Shown: one piece after another, positions 55,146 to 64,000 of the stretch
Layout of the letters: each line of letters starts with the position of its first letter
Numbering within the stretch: position 1 is the stretch's first letter
Source of the DNA: Cynocephalus volans
Lineage: Eukaryota > Chordata > Mammalia > Dermoptera > Cynocephalidae
Length of the DNA: 64,000 nt
Direction of reading: 5' to 3'
Assembly (NCBI RefSeq): GCF_027409185.1
Contig: NC_084462.1
Coordinates: 157,839,490 to 157,903,489, forward strand
Notes under the pieces: generated by a model
What the model saw: the letters and a program-made list of their open reading frames with translations, nothing else
Told to the model about the DNA's origin: nothing
Database searches by the model: none
Program-made: the position numbers and the translations under genes

Positions 55146-55265
55146 GGGCTGGCCGGTGAGTTCAGTTGGTTAGAGCGTAGTGCTGATAACACCAAGGTCC
55201 AGGGTTCGAATCCCCATACCAGCCAGCCGCCAAAAGAGAAAAAGAAAAAAAGAGAGAGAGAGAAA
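55146..55265 (+). mobile_element. Monomeric tRNA-Ile-derived SINE (CYN-like), intact B box
   Basis: The body (to about 55,230) follows tRNA-Ile closely, with TTCAGTTGGTTAGAGCG, GTGCTGATAACACCAAGG and a perfect pol III B box GGTTCGAATCC at 55203-55213. An A- and GA-rich tail follows. It interrupts an antisense L2. No convincing target-site duplication was found. Confidence 0.8.
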
Positions 55266-55555
55266 GAGATGGGGAGGAGAATCAGCAAGGCAGACTGAAA
55301 AGGAGCAGTGGCAGGAAGGAGGTACACCAGGAGGGACTCAAAAAGGAAGGAGGGAGCCCCCCGTTGTAACCACACTTGATGGTAAATATGGGGCAGAGAA
55401 GTTAAAAGACGCCACAAGGAAGCATCAGCCAAATCCATGATGCTGGACGTGCCATTAGACAAATGACCCTCTTTCGGTGACCCTCCCATTCAAATCAATG
55501 GCATAGAAAAAAGGGAGAGGGACGGGTATAGAGTGAAAGCTTAAGAGACACAGCC

Positions 55556-55965
55556 AAATGCAAAGTATGGACCTCGTTTGGATCCTGAGCCGAACAGAAC
55601 AGCTGCAGAAAGTCATCTTTAAGACATCAGGGAAATTTGAATCTGAACTGGATATCGGGCGATGTGGAGGAGATCCTGTTCATCTTTCTGGGTATGTGGA
55701 TGGCATGGACCAATGTGTGAAAAAAAAGTATCAGCTAGAAATTCATACAGCAGAATTTGCAGGTGAAAGAACATGAAGTCTTGGATTCGTTTTAAAATTC
55801 TCCAGTAAAAAAAAAAAAAAAAGGAAAAAAGCAGTGGGAGGAGATGGTGAGGTGGTCACTGCTGATGCTGGGTAAGGGGCACTGGTCTGTTGATTTCAGT
55901 GCATGCTAACATATTTCACTAGTTTCATATTTCCAGAATGAAAATTCAAAAATAAAGGAAGGAGT
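55556..55965 (+). mobile_element. L1-type 3' fragment
   Basis: ATGGACCTCGTTTGGATCCT, GGGAAATTTGAATCTGAACT and TTTTAAAATTCTCCAGT followed by an A-run resemble the 3' end of old L1 elements. The short open frame at 55,558 is part of it, not a gene. Family assignment is uncertain. Confidence 0.45.
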
Positions 55966-56347
55966 GATAAATCTCTCAAGTGCTGCTGAGCAGAAGAGCA
56001 AGATGAGAACAAAGATGTGACTCCTGAATTTGGCAAGATGGAGCTTGTTAGTGACCTTGACCATAGCAGATTAGAAGTGGGTACAAAGCCTGGTTGAAAT
56101 AGGTCCCCATTCTCTCATGGGACACGAGGAAATGAAAACAACCAGGAAAGACTACTCTTTTGAAGAGTTTTGCTATCAAAGGAAGTAAAGAAACAGAGTG
56201 GTGGCTGGAGAGGGGAGAGGGAGGGGCTGTTGTTTGTATTAGATGGGAGGCGTGGGCTGATAGAATAAGGAGGAAGGCAGGAGCGAGAAAGAGGACTGCA
56301 GGGACCTTGAAAAGAGAAAGAGGGTAGGAACTATGCACCCTCTCCCC

Positions 56348-56422
56348 CCCACACACATGCACACACACGTACACGCACGTGCACGCACAAACACGCACAC
56401 GCACGTGCACGCACACATACAT
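56348..56422. repeat. Imperfect CA/CG alternating tract
   Basis: Runs of CACACACGTACACGCACGTG-type sequence, alternating purine-pyrimidine over about 75 nt. Confidence 0.75.
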
Positions 56423-57584
56423 GGCCTTCAAGAGAAGTGAATGCACCCACACTCAGGATGGCTCAAGACAAGGGTCAGAGGAAGGCGTTTGGACTTTCCA
56501 AAGCCAGGTCACCCCAGTCATCTGAGTGGGCATCAAACACGTGGGAGCCTTAGGCCACGTGTAGACGCCTGAGTCTGAGCCATTGTTAGGTCACATAGCA
56601 GATGAGGCCGTGTCTCACTGGAGCCTATGGCACTCCAGAAAATGCTTCCGGTGCCATGGTGGGAAAAGCATTCTTAATGGGCTACAGACCCAGTATATGC
56701 CGTCACACGGCCTGCAGTCCTGGCTACCCGAGCCTCACAAAAATTAGGCCCCAGCTGGGAGCTAGCAAGGCCCTGCCGGCACCAGCTGTGTCTTGTCTTG
56801 GCTGAGAAACAGAAGCCCAGGGGTGAGGGCAGCTGGCCCTCCAGCCATTCACAGCCCAGCTCCAGGCCCATGCCTAGAGGCTGGAAGCAAGTGGGCGACT
56901 AACCGCAAGCTTGCTCAGCTGAGGCCCACTCTTAACGCTGCCCACCCCCCCCAAATGACCCAGGCTCTCTCTCTAGCCCACCAGCCTATGGGTTCTCAAA
57001 CCCCTGACCAATGAACTAGGTTGAACTGTGGATTAGTGCGGGTGTGTGTTGTAACCAACCCCAAAACGTATAATGGCACAAATACAAGAGAAGTTTGTCT
57101 CTTTCATGTGAAATTCAAAATGGGTGATCCTAATCAGCGGGCACCTTCCTCCAAGCAGCAATTCAGGGACAGGGCTCCTTTCACCTTGTGGCTCTGCCAC
57201 GTTCAACACATGGCCGTCAAGGTCACAGTGAGGTCTGCATCAAGCCAGCTGAAGGCACACAGCACAGAGGAACATGTGAGGCCAGGTCTGACAGTGGCAC
57301 ACACATCCACACAGTCCCCTGGCCAGAACTCAGTCACATGCCCCACCACTGCAAGGGAGACTGGGCAAGGTAGTCCAGCTGTGTGCCCATGAGGAAGAGG
57401 AGCTGGGTTTGGTGGCCTGCCAGCCAGTTTTGGCCACAGACCCCTAGCTCCATCCCTGACACTGGCTTCCAGCCCTCCCAGGCCTCACCCATCTTTTCCA
57501 CCCCATCTGGCCGTGGCCCTCCTGACCCCACCCTCCCATCCTTCCCTGAGATCCCAAGAAAAGACCAGTCCCAGAGGGTCAGAG
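56423..57584. other. Intergenic, between nested repeats and NGB 3' end
   Basis: Unique sequence with no recognised repeat or gene. It separates the convergent TMEM63C and NGB 3' ends. Confidence 0.4.
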
Positions 57585-57598
57585 AGGCACACAACAGG

Positions 57599-57604
57599 TT
57601 TATT
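57599..57604 (-). terminator. NGB: NGB poly(A) signal AATAAA (distal)
   Basis: TTTATT on the + strand reads AATAAA on the - strand, followed downstream by TGTTGTGTGCC, a good GT-rich element. Confidence 0.6.
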
Positions 57605-58038
57605 CTTCATTAGTTTATAGAACCACAGCACAGAGCAAAAGATGAAAGTGCAGATGGCTGGGGGTGAGGGCAGAGGGCCTCTCCTGCTGCTTCTTCCCCT
57701 ATACATCTGCCTAAGTTCAGGCACATGGCAGGTATTAATATGGGGAGCTGTGGACCCACAGTAGGTGCAGGCTGAGGCAGAAAGGAAGAGCTTTGGGAAC
57801 ACAGATCTCTCTGCAATGAAGTCACCCTTTACCACCCTGGCTGGCTAGCAGGGGCTCCCACCAGAAGTGCTGAATGAGGGAAAGGGAAATACTGCAAAAG
57901 AAAAACTACTCTATCAGGTGGCATTTGAGCAGCCCTTGAGACCCAGATGGGCCCCATTGCAGACCCAGGTCACCTCCCTTCCTTGGCAGTGCTCAACTGC
58001 CTGTGATTCCACCATGAAGGCTAAACCTGGTCTTTCTC

Positions 58039-58044
58039 TTTATT
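58039..58044 (-). terminator. NGB: Candidate proximal NGB poly(A) signal
   Basis: A second AATAAA on the - strand, about 475 nt after the stop. No clear GT-rich element was noted, so it is a weaker candidate. Confidence 0.3.
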
Positions 58045-58516
58045 TGTGAGAATCAAACACTCTTGGGGTAGGAAAGCATCCAATGGCCTGGGCAGACAAG
58101 ATGGAAGGTGCCTGAAGCTCAGCCGTCTTACCCCTCAGCTTGGCCCAGGCTCACCTGAGAAGAGTGGACAGACAGTAGAGCCCCACTCTCTCAGCCCTGT
58201 ACCTTCCCGGCCCTGTGCCACCTCTGCCACCAAAACTGTGCTCCTCTGCGTGGTGCAGGAGGGGGACCAGAGAGGAAAAAAGCCAGTCAGGGAAGAGGAT
58301 ATTGGGGATGAGAAGGAGTCCAGAAGCCCCTTCCTGAAGGAAAAGCCACTCCTCCTGCAGTTGGGGGTGGGGTAGGGGCTGAGACCCAGCCCTCCTCCAG
58401 TATGGCCAAGGGGACAAGGACCAAGATGCAGAGAGGATTGGGGGAGACTGGGCTACAAGAATACAGACCAACAGACAGATGCCAACAGATGGGGGCCACC
58501 GAGCAGGTGTCGCCTT

Positions 58517-58651
58517 TCACTCTCTGTCCCAGCCTCGACTCATGGCCTGTACCACAGCCCCGAAGAGCTGGCTCCAGGCGGCCCGTGTGGCTGGTGTGAA
58601 GGCAGGGCCCAGACACTTCTCCAGCATGTAGAGCAGGGACTCCCCCACCGT
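58517..58651 (-). CDS. NGB: NGB exon 4 coding part (residues 108-151 and stop)
   Basis: Encodes [16 protein letters not shown] and the last helix ([15 protein letters not shown]), ending RGWDRE and TGA. Acceptor CCTCTGCAG. Cys120 is present. Position 137 is Phe and position 150 Arg, where human has Tyr and Gly from memory. Confidence 0.95.
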   Translation of the reverse strand, partial: TVGESLLYMLEKCLGPAFTPATRAAWSQLFGAVVQAMSRGWDRE

Positions 58652-61600
58652 CTGCAGAGGCAAGGGGTGCCTTGTCATTCCCAAAGTCAAGAAGGCATTG
58701 CTCTATTTCACAGGTGAGAAAACTGAGGCCTGGGCCTTTCTTCTTTTCTCCACAGGGCCCATGCTTCCTGAGCAGAGTCCTGCCCAAAGCCTTGGGTACC
58801 ACATTGTGCCCACTTTTCCTCCTAAATGTGAGGCTTTATAGTGAACAAAGCATTTCACCCCACTCCTAGCCTTGCATTCACCCCATAAGTGGGGACAAGG
58901 CATTGCCTAGGACCTCCCAGCTAAGACCAAGCCAAGTCATTGCACCCAGGCCTCGGTTTCCTCATCTGCAAGGTAGCAGTCATGGGGTTGCTAGGCTCTG
59001 GAGTCAGATAGAACCTAGTTGAATTCTAACTCCATTTGCGAGCTGAATGACCTTGAGCAAGTTATGTAACCTCTCTGAGCCTCAGTTGCTTCATCAGTAA
59101 AACGGAAAGTAACAATTCCAACTCATGGGCTTGTTGGGATAATTAAATGGGATAACCATAAAAAGCTCTTAGCACAATGTCTGTACATAGTAAGACTTCA
59201 AAAATAATAATGGCTCTTACTTGTTATTGTTAATCATAATGAAATAAAGTTTCTTTATTGCACAAATATTTACTGAATAGCCACTAAAGACCTGGCACTG
59301 TGCCAGTGCTGGGGATGCAGGAGAACAAGACTACACGGCACCTTCCTCAAGGTGACTGGAGTATGTGATAGTCTGTCACATCAGTGGCCTGTAATGACCA
59401 CACCTCAAGGATTCATGCCCCTGTGTAGGGTCCTCCCATATTGACCTGGCTCATCCAGGTGACTGGTTTTGGCCAATGGAACATTAACAAGAGTGATGCA
59501 AGCAGAGACTTCATAAGCACTTGCACATTAGGGCTTATCCTCTTGGAACTCAGCCATTCTGTAAAGAAGCTTGGCTAGACTACTGAATGATAAGAGACCA
59601 CAGGTAGAGAGATCTCAGAGGCTGACAGACCATCTTGAACATTCCAGCTCCAGCTGAGGTCCTAGCTGAACACAACACATAAGTAACTCCAGCTACACCA
59701 CGTGGAACAGAAGAACTATCCAGCTGAGCCCAGCCATGAGAAATGAGAAATCGCTCTAAGCCAGTACATTTTAGGGTGGTTTGATACACAGCAACAGAAA
59801 ACTGAGCAGACCAGCTAATCCCAAAGGCTTCTTAACTTTTATGGTTCTAAAAGAAGCCACATCAGAGAGGAGAACTTGGAGGCTCAGAGAGGTCAAGCCA
59901 GTGCCAGGGTCGCATAGCAGGTAAGTAACAGAGGCAGGCCCCTAGTGCTGGTCATCTGAGGGTATGGGAATGAGGAGAGAGAACAGGGGGATAAGGGAGA
60001 CTGGAAGAGAGTGGTGGCCCGAGGACAGGAGCCCTAGAGAGAGAAAGAGCCCCTTTACCCACCGAGAAGGAGCTGAGCTTCACACCCACTGCCCGGTGCT
60101 TCCTGCCCAAGCCAGCAAGGTACTCCTCCAGCGAGGACAGGTCCTCCACATTGGTCACTGCAGCATCAATCACGAGCATCACCTGCCAAGGCCAAGGCAG
60201 CAGTGAAACAGAGAGGTCAGACCAACCCCATCCACTCACTCCCACAGCCCAGAACCTGAGGGTCCTAACCAGAGACAGGAGATGCCAGAAGGACTCGTAG
60301 TTTTCCAAGATCACGGGTGAAATGCAGCCTGTGTCCTCATACAGTAGGCACTCAACATGTAGTGGCCAAACTACTAATGTTACACCCATGAAGGAAGCTC
60401 CTCTCTTCTCAGGGTCCCAAAGCCCTAAGCACACCTGCTGGATGGTGTTGTCTGCCTGGGACAAGGGGAAACAGGCCCTGTGAGAGTCACAAGCCTCTTA
60501 GAAAACCCCAGCCTGGTTTCCATGGGCAGAGATGGTCTTCACTGGCCAGAATCAGCACCAATACAACCTACAGGAGCCAGGGGACAATGGCAGAGGCTGG
60601 AACCAGTTGACTGTGCACAGCATGGGGGAGGAGGCTGACTCTGGAGTCCCATACTGGGGCCAGCCCAGGAAAAAGAGGGAAAGAAGCAGATGCGCCTACA
60701 TGGGGGAGCAGAGGGAGGGGAGTAAAACTAGGCCTGGGGCAGAAAATAATTTTTTCCATCCCAGGTCCTTCATTCTCTCCCAGGAAGGTGCTCTGCTGGA
60801 TCCCAGAGGTCCCAAAGGTCCCAGCGGCTCCCCCTCCCCCTCACCTTCCTGATGTGGTCCAGGAACTCGGGGGAGGAGAGACAATCCTCTGCGCTGGAGA
60901 ACTGGCGGCAGTTGTACTGGAAGAGGGGCAGCAGGTCAGGCTCCAGGTCAAACAGCCTGTCAGGGGTGGAATAGGTGTCAGCCATGGGGTGTGAGTCCCA
61001 GCGAGTCCCAGTGAGCCCTGGTTGTCCAGTGGTGGGGGCTGGGCCAGGGTTCAGCTGTAAACTGGCACACTCTCCAACCTGGCACTGTCTCCTTGGCCAG
61101 CTTTGCCAGTGCCCTCCTCCTCACCCGTTTTGCCAGCTCTGAGGGGCATCCTGGAAAGGGAAATGTTTCCCCAGGCCTCTTATAGTATCTGACATATAGT
61201 AGCCCCTCCATAAATAGTTGAGGGATGAGGATTGGGACAGGAAGGGGTCCTCAAACAAGAAACCTGTAGTAACATGGTAAGCAGAGGAAAGCCCCTCCCC
61301 CCCCCAATCTCTTTCTTGCTCTCAATATCTCTCCTGCTCTTGGGTCAGAACTTCCCGGTTTCATCATGTCTGAGGGGGCTCCAACCAATGATAATAATAT
61401 CAACAACAAAACAAACTTCTTTCTTACACTTACTGAGCAATGAGTACTTTATAGGTGATTAACGTGTAATTGCGTATTCCTCACAATCCCTATCAGTGGG
61501 TACAACTGTTATCCCAAATTGTACAGAGGAGGAAACAGAAGCCCAGAGAGGTTAAGTAACTTGCCTAAGGTCACACAGCTTGGAAGTAGTGGAGGCACAG

Positions 61601-62373
61601 TGGGTGCCTGAGAAATGAGTGGCCTTGGGAAAAACGTGGAGGCACAGCAGAAGCTCTCAGCCACATTTGGGGGGTGCTCATTGGGATTTTCCATAACTGA
61701 ATTTATTCCCCTTTTGTCTTGGGGGACGTTTGCAAAAGCCTGGCCAGAAGTTCTGGGCTGACTTAGGGAGCCAAGAATCCTAAAAAAAAAAAAAAAAAAA
61801 ATCACGATGGAGAGAGCGTTGCCCCGTTGACGATGGCAGAGGGGTTACTGGGGGACCCCCAAGGTGAGGTTCTAGACTGGCCTCCCCTTCCCCGTGGGGC
61901 CTTCGCACTCTCTTACCCCTCTCCCCGGTGGTGAGACTCGGACGTCTGTCATCCCTTCCCTGGCCGTTCTCTGGTCCTAAACCGGTTCTTTTCTCAGAAA
62001 GGTTATCCTTCTGTGGGTTGCTGCGAGTGCACACTCCTTGGGTCCCGGACCCTGTGCGCAGCCGTCCACACGCGCCCCCCTGCCAGGAGCCCCGCACTGG
62101 CCCTCGGGGCACCCCAGGCTCCCCCTGCCGGCAGCGGTGGGCACCCCTGCAGTCACCACGCAAGGAACACCCAAGAAGCACAGGGCTGAGGAGGGGGCGC
62201 AGCGCGAGGACCGGAGTCCGCCCGCCTGGGAGTCAGGAGACTCGCCGGAGAGCACCCCCGCCCAACCCCGGTGAGCACCCTCACCTGGCGAACAGGACGG
62301 TGCCGTGCTCCAGCGGGCTGCGGCTCACCGCCCGCCAGCTCTGCCGGATCAGCTCGGGCTCCGGGTGCTCCAT
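58517..62373 (-). CDS. NGB: NGB, neuroglobin (4 coding exons, complete, 151 residues)
   Basis: Coding exons on the - strand: 62373-62285, 60956-60845, 60182-60063 and 58651-58517. They join to 151 codons plus TGA, and the introns fall in phases 2, 0 and 0, the neuroglobin pattern (helix positions B12.2, E11.0, G7.0). The globin fold shows Phe28, distal His64 (DHIRK) and proximal His96 (RKHRAVG), the two ligands of the hexacoordinated haem, plus Cys46, Cys55 and Cys120; the first two form the redox-sensitive disulfide in human. Neuroglobin is an oxygen- and NO-binding haem protein of neurons and retina. The ATG at 62373 is chosen because it gives the family N-terminus and has A at -3 and G at +4; the in-frame sequence upstream lacks an ATG before a TAG. 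The gene is convergent with TMEM63C. Against human NGB (from memory) it carries His3, Asp33, Ala53, Gly91, Phe137 and Arg150. Confidence 0.97.
59000..59215 (+). mobile_element. MIR SINE in NGB intron 3, near full length
   Basis: GAGTCAGATAGAACCTAGTT, GTTATGTAACCTCTCTGAGC, CATCAGTAAAACGGAAAGTA and ATGGGCTTGTTGGGATAATT. Confidence 0.8.
59262..59345 (-). mobile_element. LINE L2 3' end, antisense, in NGB intron 3
   Basis: AAATATTTACTGAATAGCCA and CACTGTGCCAGTGCTGGGGA then GAGAACAAGAC, an antisense L2 end. Confidence 0.5.
59360..59820 (+). mobile_element. NGB: MLT1-like LTR fragment in NGB intron 3
   Basis: ACTGGTTTTGGCCAATGGAA, GATGCAAGCAGAGACTTCAT, a CAGCTGAGCCCAGCC stretch and GGTGGTTTGATACACAGCAA before ACTGAGCAGA fit the 3' half of an MLT1-type LTR. 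No coding sequence is present. Confidence 0.6.
59855..59945 (-). mobile_element. MIR SINE fragment, antisense, in NGB intron 3
   Basis: GGAGGCTCAGAGAGGTCAAG and GCATAGCAGGTAAGTAACAG. Confidence 0.5.
60063..60182 (-). CDS. NGB: NGB exon 3 (residues 68-107)
   Basis: Encodes [28 protein letters not shown] and proximal His96 in KHRAVGVK. Acceptor TTGGCAG, donor GTGGGTAAAG; 40 codons exactly, phase 0 at both ends. Confidence 0.96.
60183..60844 (-). other. NGB: NGB intron 2
   Basis: Unique sequence with no recognised repeat. Confidence 0.5.
60845..60956 (-). CDS. NGB: NGB exon 2 (residues 30-67)
   Basis: Encodes [16 protein letters not shown], then the CD loop with Cys46 and Cys55, and the E helix with distal His64. 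Acceptor CCTGACAG, donor GTGAGG; ends in phase 0 after Lys67. Confidence 0.96.
61420..61590 (-). mobile_element. MIR SINE, antisense, in NGB intron 1
   Basis: CACAATCCCTATCAGTGGGT, GTACAGAGGAGGAAACAGAA and TAACTTGCCTAAGGTCACAC. Confidence 0.75.
61782..61801. repeat. A20 homopolymer in NGB intron 1
   Basis: Twenty consecutive A on the + strand. No recognised retroelement body precedes it, so its origin is unclear. Confidence 0.85.
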
Positions 62374-62760
62374 GCTCTCCCGGAGACGCCGGGCGCAGGG
62401 TTGGGACCCTCGGGGCGCGGGCGCCGTCACCGCACGTGCCGCGCCATCTCCGCGGCGACGTTGGTCGCTCCGCACCCCCTACGGCCCCCGTACCTCCTCC
62501 AAGCGGGGTCCAGCAGCCGCTCCTTCCCCGGCCAGAGCGGTGAACAGATGCGGGCAGCCCGCGGTGGATGGAGGCGCCCCCTCCGTGCTGGCCCTGCTGG
62601 CGCTTGCAGGAACCCCGCTCCGGCCGCTGCGCCCCGCGCCCCGCAGCTCCCAGAGCCACCCCGCCCCGCGCCGCCGGGGCTGGGGCGCTTTAAAGCAACC
62701 GCGGCCCCCGCCCCCCTCTCGACCAGCAAGGCGCTCCCTCCGCAAACGGTTCTGGCCCGG
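62020..62760. promoter_or_regulatory. NGB: CpG island covering NGB exon 1 and promoter
   Basis: This is the only stretch of the window dense in CpG: many CG dinucleotides and long GC runs, in sharp contrast to the flanks. It contains the first NGB coding exon and must include its 5' UTR and core promoter (about 62,374-62,760). I saw no convincing TATA box; the TTTAAAG-like stretch near 62,690 is not a good match. Confidence 0.75.
62285..62373 (-). CDS. NGB: NGB exon 1 coding part (residues 1-30)
   Basis: Encodes [16 protein letters not shown] then [11 protein letters not shown], helices A and B, with Phe28 of the haem pocket. Donor GTGAGG; exits in phase 2 within Arg30. Lies in the CpG island. 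Confidence 0.96.
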
Positions 62761-64000
62761 GACGACCTGGTGGCCTGGGAAATGCCTGGGCTTGAGATCT
62801 TAAAAGAGATCGCCTAGCCTCTCTGGGCCTCTGTTTCTCATCCTGAAACTGGTGATAAAATTACCACTTACTACTGAGGGGAGGAGTCCCGAGGGCACTG
62901 TGTTGAATTTGATCACTTAGGTAGGCGCTGCCTGTGCCACATCTCCACAAGCCCCACTCATTGTCCAGAAGCATTTGAGTTTGACAGCCCCGTAGCATCT
63001 GGTCTCTGCTCAAATCATGCCTGATTGTTGTCTCCTTTCTACCCCGAGGTCGGGCCAGTGGTGGCCAGGTCGCCTACTTGTGTGACAAAGCTGAGGCTGG
63101 GGCACTTTTGGCCCCAGCTCAGGGTCCGACTGGGGTAAAGGCACATGTTGGGGCCACCAGGGTTCTCAGCCTTAGGGACAGGGCCAAGACCGCAGCCATC
63201 TCAGCCAGGCCTGGGTTTTCCTGAAACTCCATCTTTAGAAATCTGTGAGCTCTAGTTCTAATCCCAGCTGTGCTTGGCCAGAGTGGACTCTTAGATGCAG
63301 TGGCTGTGAACATTGCACTAGCTGGACATTGAGGAAGTTAAGCTCTGACATTCTACTATTGCATGATTTTTTTTTTTTTTAAAGATGACCGGTAAGGGGA
63401 TCTCAACCCTTGACTTGGTGTTGTCAGCACCACACTCTCCGCAGTGAGCAACTGGCCATTCCTATATAGGGATCCAAACCTGTGGCCTTGGTGTTATCAG
63501 CACCGCGCTCGCCCGAGTGAGCCACGGGCCGGCCCTTATTGCATGATTTTTAATTGACCGTTTTTTAAAAATAGAAGTACTATTTATTTTTTTAAATAGA
63601 AGGTGAGGTAACAGAATCTCATGCTTGCCACTCAGGGTCTGCAGTTGGCCACCTGCCAATTAGAACCAAACTTTTCTCTTTCAAGGATGAAAGTTTCTCA
63701 GGCCCCAGCCTAGTTCTAGTGGCCTAGGTTTTAGAAAGAAGTCTTTTCACCTTCATTTACCTTTCATTATTCTTGAGTCTCTGAGTCTTAGTCTTCTGTC
63801 TGTCTACTTCTCTCTGGGCCTCAGTCTCCTCAACTGCAGAGTAAGGGGGTTGGGTGGCAAGGTCTCTAGGAGACTTTTAGTCCACCTCCTTTGGTTCCAT
63901 GGATACGAGGTGGGTGTTCTTGGGCCATCAGTTATGAACAGGCTATGGCTCCATGCCCAGCCTTGTGCTAGACATAGAGTGTTGAATCCTTGTCCTTAAA
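62761..64000. other. Upstream of NGB, no gene recognised
   Basis: Unique sequence plus the antisense dimeric SINE. In human the next gene in this direction is POMT2 (from memory), which would lie beyond the window. Confidence 0.45.
63372..63536 (-). mobile_element. Dimeric tRNA-Ile-derived SINE (CYN-like), antisense
   Basis: Reverse complement of the same two-unit element as at 12,697: T-rich head, AAAGATGACCGGTAAGGGG, two copies of the GGTGTT-TCAGCACC stem and GCCACGGGCCGGCC at the far end. A direct repeat of about 15 bp (TATTGCATGATTTT) flanks it at about 63357-63371 and 63537-63551. Confidence 0.85.

Larger units (their letters stand above)
54100..56340 (-). mobile_element. Antisense LINE L2, split by L1 pieces and a SINE
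   Basis: Recognisable antisense L2 order: GAATGACATGATCCCCTC, then after an L1 piece GGATTAGACGTGGGGTCTGA, GTTAAGTCTGAGATGCC, TCATCAGCATCTGGGTGGCA, and past the SINE and a second L1-like piece GAGTTTTGCTATCAAAGGAA. The same family is in sense orientation at 17.2-19.3 kb, so the order can be cross-checked within the window. Confidence 0.6.
57585..58516 (-). other. NGB: NGB 3' UTR (probable)
   Basis: Sequence from the NGB stop to the canonical poly(A) signal at 57599-57604, about 930 nt, similar in scale to the long human 3' UTR. A second AATAAA lies inside it at 58039-58044. Confidence 0.6.
60957..62284 (-). other. NGB: NGB intron 1
   Basis: Contains an antisense MIR (61,420-61,590) and the A20 run. 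Its exon-1 end lies in the CpG island, where regulatory elements are likely but none is identified. Confidence 0.5.

Noticed and set aside
55144-55230. Functional tRNA-Ile gene
   Set aside because: It resembles tRNA-Ile with an intact B box, but there is an insertion in the A-box region, imperfect acceptor pairing and an A-rich tail: a SINE, not a tRNA gene.
55558-55776. 72-codon open frame starting ATGCAAAGTATGGACC
   Set aside because: Falls wholly within an L1-type 3' fragment and is followed by an A-run.
62374-62475. In-frame N-terminal extension of NGB exon 1
   Set aside because: The extension has no ATG (its first start-like codon is GTG) and ends at an in-frame TAG; the ATG at 62,373 matches the family.
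61928-62803. 291-codon open frame on the + strand across the NGB CpG island
   Set aside because: GC-rich, stop-poor sequence gives long chance frames in several phases and on both strands. The translation is low-complexity Arg/Pro/Ala-rich and overlaps the true NGB exon 1 on the other strand.
1-64000. CRISPR arrays, operons, prophage or other prokaryotic systems
   Set aside because: No regularly spaced repeats or dense coding arrangement; the sequence is mammalian.

Overview
This is mammalian nuclear DNA: GT-AG spliced genes with long introns, old L2, MIR, MER5 and MLT1 repeats, CA microsatellites and one CpG island. No Alu, B1/B2, carnivore tRNA-Lys SINE or artiodactyl SINE was recognised. 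The young SINEs here derive from tRNA-Ile, as monomers (42,688; 55,146) and dimers (12,697; 63,372), with short target-site duplications. From memory this matches the CYN family of flying lemurs (Dermoptera, e.g. Galeopterus), so a colugo is the best guess; this rests on the SINEs alone.

Two protein genes are supported, both intact and convergent. TMEM63C runs on the + strand: 22 coding exons from 20,183 to 48,897 join in frame into an 804-residue protein of the OSCA/TMEM63 mechanosensitive channel family. NGB (neuroglobin) runs on the - strand: four coding exons from 62,373 down to 58,517 encode 151 residues with both haem-ligand histidines. TMEM63C next to NGB matches my recollection of human 14q24.3.

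Layout: 1-20.17 kb has no recognisable coding exon; it is probably upstream sequence or 5' non-coding intron of TMEM63C, holding MER5A, MLT1, MIR, L2, a CA-rich tract, a dimeric SINE, a 2.2 kb L2 with reverse-transcriptase remnants, and one unidentified coding-like block (10.6-11.5 kb). 20.18-48.9 kb is TMEM63C, with L2 and L1 pieces in its introns. 48.9-51.7 kb is its likely 3' UTR with two candidate poly(A) signals. 51.7-57.6 kb is intergenic, dominated by an antisense L2 interrupted by L1 pieces and a SINE. 57.6-62.4 kb is NGB, whose first exon lies in a CpG island (about 62.02-62.76 kb). 62.8-64 kb is upstream sequence with one more SINE.

I found no evidence of an undescribed multi-gene system. 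The less ordinary items are the lineage-diagnostic SINEs, the unidentified block near 10.6-11.5 kb, the nested repeat complex at 54.1-56.3 kb, and a few neuroglobin substitutions. Repeat names and comparisons with human proteins come from memory, not from a search; repeat boundaries are approximate unless a target-site duplication is given.
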